NCBI GenBank assembly: GCA_903642275.1
Contig: CAHJWK010000034.1
Coordinates: 1-36,899 of the forward strand
DNA length: 36,899 nt
Direction of reading: 5' to 3'
From: Chitinophagaceae bacterium
GTDB taxonomy: Bacteria > Bacteroidota > Bacteroidia > Chitinophagales > Chitinophagaceae
The position numbers and the translations under genes are program-made. Below, piece by piece: positions 8,193 through 16,518 of the stretch (positions are counted from its first letter, which is position 1; every line of letters begins with the position of its first letter). The notes below the pieces were generated by a model. The model did no database searches. It saw only the letters and a program-made list of their open reading frames with translations, and was not told the DNA's origin.

Positions 8193-8732
8193 ATGAAAAA
8201 GGTATCAATAACTATTTGTGTAATAATTTGCTGCATAAATGTCTGCATGGCGCAAGCGCCTTCAAACTCTAAAAACACAATTAAGGATACTACGCCGGTT
8301 TCAACAGGTAATAATACACCCGCTCCAATAACTACACCTAATCCTTCATTGCTAACTGGTACCAATGGTAATACGGTTAATCCACCTACAAATAATATTA
8401 ATAATACGGCTCCCCTAAATAATAATATACCTGTTCAATCAAGTGCAGCAAAAAATACCATTATATATAATAGTGCAAATTCAACACCTCTGAACGGTGC
8501 TATCAATCCTGCCTCTACAAACAGTACAAACAATATTAGCAATACAAACAGCAGTACTTTATCAAATCAAAATAATAGTAATTCACAATTAAATGGCACA
8601 GGTGTAGTTACTCCTTTAAACGGTTCAAACGGCACTACGCAACCACTTAATGGAACAACTGTTAACCCACCAGTTGCACCTACAAATGGAACAAATACTT
8701 CTCCGGCTATACCACCATTAAATAATAATTAA
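8193..8732 (+). CDS. Secreted Asn/Thr/Pro-rich low-complexity protein
   Basis: 179 residues. MKKVSITICVIICCINVCMA looks like a signal peptide. The rest is almost entirely Asn, Thr, Ser, Pro and Gly, with recurring short motifs such as TPLNG, QPLNG, APLNN and PPLNN. There are no charged patches, no cysteines in the mature part and no recognisable domain. Such composition fits an extended, possibly glycosylated or matrix-like surface polypeptide, but no function can be assigned. The signal peptide and the long open frame support a real gene; the antisense frame over its start is a shadow. Confidence 0.7.
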   Translation: MKKVSITICVIICCINVCMAQAPSNSKNTIKDTTPVSTGNNTPAPITTPNPSLLTGTNGNTVNPPTNNINNTAPLNNNIPVQSSAAKNTIIYNSANSTPLNGAINPASTNSTNNISNTNSSTLSNQNNSNSQLNGTGVVTPLNGSNGTTQPLNGTTVNPPVAPTNGTNTSPAIPPLNNN

Positions 8733-8840
8733 TTACGAATAGTTTCTTTATCAAATATTTTTACCTTATAACAAACAACATAAACTTTAAAACAAAAGCC
8801 ATTTACAAGACGTAGCTTTTTTATAACTAAAATTATAAGT

Positions 8841-9770
8841 TTATAAAGTCTTCAGCACGTCATTCATACTTTTTACAGCATCTGCGCTTTTTGCGAAGGC
8901 TGATTTTTCTTCATCATTCAATTCAACCTCAACAATTTTTTCCCAGCCATTTTTGCCAACTACAACCGGCACACCCATACAAATATCCTTCTGACCATAC
9001 TCACCATCAATAAAAACACAACACGTAAATAATTTTTTCTCATCACGTACAATTGCTTCAACAAGAGCGGCGCCGGCGGCGCCTGGTGCATACCATGCAG
9101 AAGTACCAATCAGCTTTGTAAGTGTTGCACCACCAACCATCGTATCATTCACGATTTGCTTTTGCTGTTCAGCATTTAAAAAATTTGTAACAGGAATGCT
9201 GTTCCATGTTGCTAATCTAATTAAAGGAATCATTGTAGTATCACCATGCCCGCCAACAACAATTGCATCTAAATCGGCAGGGCTACAACCAAGCTGCTGA
9301 CTTAGCTGGTATTTAAAACGTGAGCTATCAAGAATTCCACCCATGCCTATAATCCTGTTTTTAGGCAGCTTGCTTGATGTTAAAGCGAGATACGTCATTG
9401 TATCCATCGGGTTGCTGATAACAATAATTATTGCATCAGGCGAATGCTTTAAAATATTTTCAACCACACCCTTTACAATACCTGCATTCGTACCAATTAA
9501 TTCTTCTCTTGTCATTCCAGGTTTGCGTGGCAGGCCAGATGTAATAACCACCACATCACTGCCGGCAGTTTTTGCATAATCATTTGTGCTGCCGGTAATA
9601 CGCGTATCAAAACCAAGCAGCGTTGCAGTTTGCATCATATCCTGTGCCTTGCCTTCTGCAATGCCTTCTTTAATATCGAGCAAAACAACTTCATGCGCTA
9701 ATTCTTTGCGAACAATATTGTCAGCACAAGTTGCGCCAACTGCACCGGCACCTACAACCGTTATTTTCAT
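8841..9770 (-). CDS. mdh: Malate dehydrogenase (LDH-like type)
   Basis: 309 residues. The NAD fold opens with MKITVVGAGAVGATCADNI, with Asp32 at the end of the second strand for NAD binding. Substrate residues are Arg82 (GLPRKPGMTREEL), Arg88 and Arg151 (LDSSRFKYQL). The catalytic pair is Asp148 and His175 (VGGHGDTTMIP). Arg rather than Gln at position 82 indicates malate over lactate. The enzyme interconverts malate and oxaloacetate in the TCA cycle. It stands as a single gene with its own candidate promoter, divergent from pyrG. Confidence 0.96.
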   Translation of the reverse strand: MKITVVGAGAVGATCADNIVRKELAHEVVLLDIKEGIAEGKAQDMMQTATLLGFDTRITGSTNDYAKTAGSDVVVITSGLPRKPGMTREELIGTNAGIVKGVVENILKHSPDAIIIVISNPMDTMTYLALTSSKLPKNRIIGMGGILDSSRFKYQLSQQLGCSPADLDAIVVGGHGDTTMIPLIRLATWNSIPVTNFLNAEQQKQIVNDTMVGGATLTKLIGTSAWYAPGAAGAALVEAIVRDEKKLFTCCVFIDGEYGQKDICMGVPVVVGKNGWEKIVEVELNDEEKSAFAKSADAVKSMNDVLKTL

Positions 9771-9802
9771 ATATATTTTTTATGGTTAAAAATTATTGGC
9801 TG

Positions 9803-9810
9803 CAAAGGTA
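9803..9810 (-). promoter_or_regulatory. Candidate -7 element (TAnnTTTG) of mdh
   Basis: TACCTTTG on the minus strand, 32 bases before the mdh ATG, matches the Bacteroidota -7 element exactly. No clear TTTG or TTG was found 19-21 bases further upstream, so support is partial. Confidence 0.4.
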
Positions 9811-9912
9811 ATAAAGCAAAATAGTTGTTAGCGATTTACTAACAGTAATTAAAAAATCTCAACTTTCCCAATGATTTTGCACTTCTTATTTCGACAGGCA
9901 AAAAATTAGTTT

Positions 9913-9920
9913 TAGTTTTG
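9913..9920 (+). promoter_or_regulatory. Candidate -7 element (TAnnTTTG) of pyrG
   Basis: TAGTTTTG lies 144 bases before the pyrG ATG. It matches the Bacteroidota -7 element, but no -33 element at normal spacing is seen. If used, pyrG would have an unusually long leader of about 130 bases, with a weak GAGA/TCTC inverted pair near 9931-9945. No further gene-like content is evident between mdh and pyrG. Confidence 0.3.
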
Positions 9921-10055
9921 TACGACCACTGAGAAATTTCGTCTCGCCGGTCAACAGGCAATAATCAAATTAATAAAGAAGAACGAGAATAATACAGCCA
10001 ACGCTGTTGCAGTTTTCATTTTGTTTTTTAAGATTGATGCTGAAACAAAAAATAA

Positions 10056-11720
<1,665 letters not shown>

Positions 11721-11740
11721 TAATTGAAAGTTTTTTGATT

Positions 11741-12553
11741 CTATTTTTCCATTTGTTCAATAACTTCCTGTGTTACGCCGGTAAAGCTGAAGCCGCCATC
11801 ATGAAATAAATTTTGCATGGTAACCATCTTTGCGTAATCGCTAAACATGAGCACACAATAATTAGCACAATCTTCTGCGCTGGCATTGCCAAGCGGGCTC
11901 ATCTTTTCAGCATAATTAATAAACCCATCAAACCCTTTTACGCCGCTGCCTGCCGTTGTTCTGGTTGGTGATTGAGAGATTGTGTTTATTCTTACTTTTT
12001 TCTTAATGGCGTAATGATAACCAAAGTTGCGTGTTACATTTTCCAGCAACGCTTTTGCATCTGCCATTTCATTATAATCCGGAAAAACGCGTTGTGCTGC
12101 TATGTATGTTAGCGCAACTACACTGGCACCTTCATTCAGCGCATCCATATCCCAGGCGGTGCGCAAAACACGGTGTAAACTCATGGCAGAAATATCAAGT
12201 GTTTTTTGGTTGAAGCCATAATCCATTGCAGTATAATGTTTGCCTTTGCGCATGTTTACACTCATGCCAATTGAATGAAGAATAAAATCTATTCCACCAC
12301 CAAGATGCTTTACGCTTTCTTCAAACAATTTTTTAAGATCTTCCATGTTTACCACATCGGCAGGTATAACCGGCGCATTATTACATTCTTTTGAAAGTTG
12401 ATTTATTTCACCCATGCGTAAAGCAATCGGGGCGTTAGTTAATACTAATTCTGCACCTTCATTAAAACAAGCTTTGGCAGTTTTCCAGGCAATACTTTGT
12501 TCGTTCAACGCGCCGAAGATGATGCCTTTCTTTCCTTTCAATAAATTATACAT
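11741..12553 (-). CDS. fabI: Enoyl-[acyl-carrier-protein] reductase
   Basis: 270 residues from the ATG at 12553 (MYNLLKGKKGIIFGALNEQS). The frame stays open to 12637, but the extra residues precede the conserved start of the nucleotide fold. The catalytic residues are Tyr150 (LTYIAAQR), Tyr160 and Lys167 (PDYNEMADAKALL), at the same 10 and 7 spacing as E. coli FabI. HSIGMSV (93-99) replaces the usual HSIGFA segment, and a longer MRKGKHYTAMDYGFNQ loop follows, so it is a divergent branch. It reduces enoyl-ACP in fatty-acid elongation. A 21-bp repeat array lies about 100 bases upstream of the start, between fabI and the OstA-like gene. Confidence 0.92.
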   Translation of the reverse strand: MYNLLKGKKGIIFGALNEQSIAWKTAKACFNEGAELVLTNAPIALRMGEINQLSKECNNAPVIPADVVNMEDLKKLFEESVKHLGGGIDFILHSIGMSVNMRKGKHYTAMDYGFNQKTLDISAMSLHRVLRTAWDMDALNEGASVVALTYIAAQRVFPDYNEMADAKALLENVTRNFGYHYAIKKKVRINTISQSPTRTTAGSGVKGFDGFINYAEKMSPLGNASAEDCANYCVLMFSDYAKMVTMQNLFHDGGFSFTGVTQEVIEQMEK

Positions 12554-12650
12554 GGTTACTATTTTAAAGTGGTAAAAATAAATGTAATCAGTAAATATGC
12601 ATTTAAGTAAAACAGCAATTAACCTGGCAAACATCAATCTTTATAATTAT

Positions 12651-12734
12651 CAAAGTCAACATCGGCACTTGCAACATCAACATTGACACTTACAACATCA
12701 ACATTGACACTTACGACATAAACATCGGCACCTA
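12651..12734. repeat. 21-bp tandem repeat, four copies
   Basis: Four consecutive 21-base units start at 12651, 12672, 12693 and 12714. The two central units are identical; the outer two differ at several sites. The recurrent core on the plus strand is CAACATCAACATTGACACTT, with CATCGGCACTT in the outer copies. A degenerate fifth copy may begin at 12735. On the minus strand, the frame that continues from the OstA-like stop codon is open across the array and reads as Val/Asp/Asn/Ser heptads (for example VVSVNVD). The array lies in the 215-base gap 3' of the OstA-like gene and 5' of fabI. Confidence 0.9.
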
Positions 12735-12768
12735 CAATGTTAAAACCGGTATATACAAAATCAATTTT

Positions 12769-14403
12769 TTAATTTCCAAACAAATCGTATTTGGTTTTAG
12801 GCCTTCTTTCATCAAGCCATTTAAAACCACGCAACCGCATGTCATCAGGGTTCATTTGCCGCATTGGATAACTTGTTCCGTTCAGGTTATTTCTAAACAC
12901 CACGCGTTGTGCTTCCTTATTGGCGAAATACATATCAATTACATCTGCTGTTGCCTGGTTTACACCAATAAATTTACTGCTGTCGTCCTGTCCATAATAT
13001 ATACTTTCTGAATTGCCTTTTACATGCACATGCTCAATATCACCATTCACAAAAAAAGCGTTCAGCGTTCTTCCTTTTACCTGGTTGTAATAATCCGGCC
13101 CAACCATTTGAACGCTTAAAGCGTTTTCATACACATACATGCGTTTTGGTTGTTTGTTTTGTGTGAATACATAAATCGTATCACCGGTTACCTGGCTTGC
13201 ACGGCTCCATACAACAGGGTTTTTAAATAACCGAAACGCAGAATCTTCAGACGAATAAAACAAGCTGTCACCAACAGCCTGCAAAGAATCAGAATAAATT
13301 TTCACTTTATAATATGCTTCAATATAACGGTCAGTTGCACTGTCTTTTTTTGATGACACAGAATCAATTACACGTATGGAATCTTTTACTGGCAATGAAT
13401 CAAGAATTGTGGGAACATTCCGGTATTTGCGCAGGTTAGAAAGTCTTGCAGTAAATAATGTATCAGCTGCCAGGTAAATAGAATCTTTATCCTGCTTGAT
13501 AATCATGATAGGATTTTGCGTTGCCAGTAAGGATGATACTTTACCATTAGTCTTCAGGTTGTTTGAAAGCAACGTTAAGCCCTGCGCAGTATCTTTATAA
13601 ACAGAGTTACCACTCGCCTCACTTTGTTGTGTTGAATCATCTGAAGCTACTTCATTTGCATCAAGCGTTGTAGTGCTGTCTTCAATATGCGGCCGCAGGT
13701 TAAAGTAAGCTTTCTTATTTTTCATATCATAATATCCGCCTGACGTAAGTATCCTTCTTTTTTTAGCACCTTTGATTATAGTAGGCACTGTAAAAGTTGC
13801 AATGCTTGTATAAGTATTATATAACAATGTATCTGTTGTAACATGATAATCAGGATTTACCAGCACTACATTTTTTTTGAAATACACATTCTTTGTTTCA
13901 CCATAATAATAACCTTCCTGGCTGGTAAGCACCGTTTTATCGCTAACAACTTTTCCTGTTTTGGTATATATACCGATATGTGTGTTCATATCATAATCAA
14001 GATCGGGTGTAGTTAATACACCGGTATTATCAACCAGTTTAACATTACCGCTTAAATATGCTTTTTTTTCATTGCCGTGATAGCGCAAGTAATCAGAATA
14101 AATATTGATGCTGTCATTATCATTTATATGTACATGACCAAAAGCTTCCATTGTGTTGCTTGTTTTATTAAGCACAACGCTATCGCAATACAATAAAGTT
14201 GTTTCCTGTTTCAGTATTACTTTACCTACGGCTGATTGAAATTCTGCAGAATCTTTTTTCTGATAATTAAGCCGCTCTGCATTAATAATGTTTATATTTT
14301 TTTTGCCAGATGTATCTGTACGCGGCTGTTGTGCCTTAACTGAAAAAGTAAAAAGTAAAAAACAAGAAGTAAAAAAAGAAAATATGAATCGTGTAGCCTT
14401 CAT
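12769..14403 (-). CDS. OstA-like (LptA-type) envelope transport protein
   Basis: 544 residues with a signal peptide (MKATRFIFSFFTSCFLLFTF, cleavage near AQQ). The first 200 residues show repeating OstA-type beta-jellyroll strands: INAERLNYQKKDSAEFQSAV, VGKVILKQETTLLYCDSVVL, FGHVHINDNDSINIYSDYL and YLSGNVKLVDNTGVLTTPDL. Later parts repeat the same style (YYKVKIYSDSLQAVGDSLF; RTLNAFFVNGDIEHVHVKGN). OstA/LptA proteins form the periplasmic bridge that carries LPS to LptD. The length is typical of the Bacteroidota OstA-like proteins and larger than E. coli LptA. Its start overlaps the MlaD-like stop by one base (TAATG), so the two are coupled. Confidence 0.85.
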   Translation of the reverse strand: MKATRFIFSFFTSCFLLFTFSVKAQQPRTDTSGKKNINIINAERLNYQKKDSAEFQSAVGKVILKQETTLLYCDSVVLNKTSNTMEAFGHVHINDNDSINIYSDYLRYHGNEKKAYLSGNVKLVDNTGVLTTPDLDYDMNTHIGIYTKTGKVVSDKTVLTSQEGYYYGETKNVYFKKNVVLVNPDYHVTTDTLLYNTYTSIATFTVPTIIKGAKKRRILTSGGYYDMKNKKAYFNLRPHIEDSTTTLDANEVASDDSTQQSEASGNSVYKDTAQGLTLLSNNLKTNGKVSSLLATQNPIMIIKQDKDSIYLAADTLFTARLSNLRKYRNVPTILDSLPVKDSIRVIDSVSSKKDSATDRYIEAYYKVKIYSDSLQAVGDSLFYSSEDSAFRLFKNPVVWSRASQVTGDTIYVFTQNKQPKRMYVYENALSVQMVGPDYYNQVKGRTLNAFFVNGDIEHVHVKGNSESIYYGQDDSSKFIGVNQATADVIDMYFANKEAQRVVFRNNLNGTSYPMRQMNPDDMRLRGFKWLDERRPKTKYDLFGN

Positions 14404-15410
14404 TATTTTTTTGTTGCTGAATCAACCGGCAACGGAGCTGTAAGATAATTGCCTTTGTCTTTGCCACCGAAGACAGAGATATTTACATACCGCTTTGGAT
14501 GAGCACGAAGGTCATCAATCAAAATATTAAGACTGCGGGTTATGTTGTTAAGATTATTGTATAATGATTTATCATTAATAAGCGCACCTACAGACCCGTT
14601 TGTTGAATTGATGCGGTTGATGATGCTTGATAAAGAATCTGCGCTAGTGTTAAATTTGTTCATCAAACCGGTTATATCTGCTTGTGAAAGGTTACGCGTT
14701 GTAGTTTGAAAATAATATAAAATACTATCAATTTTTTCATTGTTTTTGGCAAGGTTTCCCGTTATATCACTTGCATTACTTAATGTTTTTGCCAACGCAC
14801 CGGTTTGTAAATTCAATAACTTTTCCAGGGAAACCGTAGAGCGTGCAGCACTTCCGGTTATCTTATCAAGATTGGCAACCACACCTCGAATATTACCTTT
14901 TGTATTAGTATCAAGCAAAGTATTAAAATTGCGCATCAAAGAATCAAGTGTAACGAGCGATGATGTTAACTGATCAGACAGCGGGCCAATTTTATTTGAT
15001 ATAGATCCAATCAAACCAGCGTTATCAACGCTGCGTAATGTATCACCCGTTTTAGCAAATTGTGTGCTGTTGCCTAACTGAATATTTAATGCCGGAGAAC
15101 CTAAAGGATTTGTTTCAATAGCAACAACCGAATTAACAGGTATATTAAAATCCTGTGTTAGCTTAATTTCAACAACAAGTATTTTTAAAGATGGATCTTG
15201 CGCCGTTGTTGAATATACAGTGCCTATCTGCAGGCCATTTGCAAAAACAGGATTTGAAGAAGCGAGCTTTTTAAGGTCGCCATATTTTGCATATAAAAAG
15301 AAGCCGGTTTTTAAAACGCTTTTACCTTTTAAAAAATTAAAGCCAAGTATCAAAAAAACAACTGCTATGATAGTCAGCGCTCCGATTTTAGTTTCGTTTG
15401 AAATCTTCAT
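14403..15410 (-). CDS. MlaD/MCE-domain lipid transport protein
   Basis: 335 residues. One N-terminal membrane helix (KIGALTIIAVVFLILGFNFL, 8-27) anchors the protein. An MCE domain follows at about 38-125 (GDLKKLASSNPVFANGLQIG, VVEIKLTQDFNIPVNSVVAI, NPLGSPALNIQLG). The rest is a long helical segment rich in Ser, Asn, Thr and Leu with coiled-coil character (about 140-300). MCE proteins carry phospholipids between the inner and outer membranes. No permease or ATPase gene is adjacent, so the partners are elsewhere. It lies between the amidase gene and the OstA-like gene in one orientation, 100 bases after the amidase stop. Confidence 0.9.
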   Translation of the reverse strand: MKISNETKIGALTIIAVVFLILGFNFLKGKSVLKTGFFLYAKYGDLKKLASSNPVFANGLQIGTVYSTTAQDPSLKILVVEIKLTQDFNIPVNSVVAIETNPLGSPALNIQLGNSTQFAKTGDTLRSVDNAGLIGSISNKIGPLSDQLTSSLVTLDSLMRNFNTLLDTNTKGNIRGVVANLDKITGSAARSTVSLEKLLNLQTGALAKTLSNASDITGNLAKNNEKIDSILYYFQTTTRNLSQADITGLMNKFNTSADSLSSIINRINSTNGSVGALINDKSLYNNLNNITRSLNILIDDLRAHPKRYVNISVFGGKDKGNYLTAPLPVDSATKK

Positions 15411-15510
15411 TACAAGGTTTTATAAACTTGACATTTTTATTGCAACATAAACGCGCCAAGTTAATGCACGAAAAGCAAATCTAAAAGATATTATGAAGCA
15501 GTATTTATAA

Positions 15511-16440
15511 TTACTGGCTGCTGTCTGTTACCGGGCGGAAAGAATTTGTTTCTAATGAAGTTTTATATTTCTGAACTGCTTTAGTAATGCATTCGCATAT
15601 TTCCTGCTGACCATTTACGCTGTTTAAATAATCTTCATCAGAAGGCGTGGATATGTAACCTGTTTCTACCAGTATGCTTGGCATTGCTGTAGCTTGCAAA
15701 ACCCAAATTCCTACTTGTCTTTGCCGGGCACCATTCACAACACGGCCAACTTTTTCCAATTCATCCTCCACATCTAATGCAATGTTCGCGCTACGGTTAA
15801 AAAGTTGCTGCGTTTTAAGTGATGATAATATTCTTCCTTCGGGAGAATCAGCATCAAAATCTTCCACCTGTTGAGTACTGTCAATATATAAAGATTCATT
15901 TTCGCGCATGGCTAATTCTTTATCTTCATTTTTATGCGCTGCCCATATGTATGTTTCCGTACCGGTTACAGGGTTTTGCGTATACCATGTGCGGTATATG
16001 GGCACCTGCCTGCTATGCTTTTTTTTCTTTCTGCCTTTGCCGGTATAATACGTTTCTGATTTATGACCTATAACTTCACTATGCCTCACTTTAGGCACTG
16101 AGTTGCAGTGAATACAAATAAATAAATCACCTTTTGCTGCATTGGCTTTATTAGCCTTGACCGGTGGCGGGTCAAACACATCTGTAGTACGTGTCATCAC
16201 AATTTTTACATCAGGCATTGCCTGCTGCAATACTGTTTGCAGTTTTAGTGCTATTGCAAGCGCTACATTTTTTTCATAAGAATATTTACCTGCCGCACCA
16301 AAATCTTTGCCACCATGCCCGGCATCAATTACGATGGTGCGTAGCGTATTTTGTTTAGGTGATGATGGAGGAATTTTAAATGAAGCAAACAATATCGTTA
16401 TCAATAAAAAGAATAAACCGTCTCCAATTTTTTTTTGCAT
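15511..16440 (-). CDS. N-acetylmuramoyl-L-alanine amidase, Amidase_3 family
   Basis: 309 residues from the ATG at 16440 (MQKKIGDGLFFLLITILFAS, a signal peptide). The frame extends seven codons further upstream. Zinc and catalytic residues are visible: His42 in TIVIDAGHGGKD, Glu56 in SYEKNVALAIAL, His111 in DLFICIHCNS and Glu259 in SILVETGYIS. An insert with KGRKKKKHS sits between the His111 motif and the C-terminal part, about residues 120-180. Such insertions regulate access to the active site in some AmiA/B/C enzymes; here that is inference. The enzyme cleaves the stem peptide from muramic acid in the periplasm. It is the first gene of the amidase > MlaD > OstA-like series, divergent from lptD. 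Confidence 0.93.
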   Translation of the reverse strand: MQKKIGDGLFFLLITILFASFKIPPSSPKQNTLRTIVIDAGHGGKDFGAAGKYSYEKNVALAIALKLQTVLQQAMPDVKIVMTRTTDVFDPPPVKANKANAAKGDLFICIHCNSVPKVRHSEVIGHKSETYYTGKGRKKKKHSRQVPIYRTWYTQNPVTGTETYIWAAHKNEDKELAMRENESLYIDSTQQVEDFDADSPEGRILSSLKTQQLFNRSANIALDVEDELEKVGRVVNGARQRQVGIWVLQATAMPSILVETGYISTPSDEDYLNSVNGQQEICECITKAVQKYKTSLETNSFRPVTDSSQ

Positions 16441-16492
16441 GATGTGGTTCGTTAAAAACATTCCTTTACAAATCTTTTATAGTATTAAACTA

Positions 16493-16500
16493 TATTTTTG
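16493..16500 (+). promoter_or_regulatory. Candidate -7 element (TAnnTTTG) of lptD
   Basis: TATTTTTG ends 18 bases before the lptD ATG, in the 78-base divergent gap. It matches the -7 consensus exactly. A -33 element is not clear. The leader would be very short, about 10-12 bases. Confidence 0.4.
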
Positions 16501-16518
16501 TTTTAGCTCGACTACTGT

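Noticed and set aside
9343-9789. Two plus-strand frames over mdh
   Set aside because: They are antisense shadows of a strongly conserved gene.
9951-10019. 22-codon minus-strand frame MKTATALAVLFSFFFINLII ending in Ala-Cys, in the mdh-pyrG gap
   Set aside because: It looks like a bare lipoprotein signal but is too short, lies antisense to the probable pyrG leader, and has no promoter evidence.
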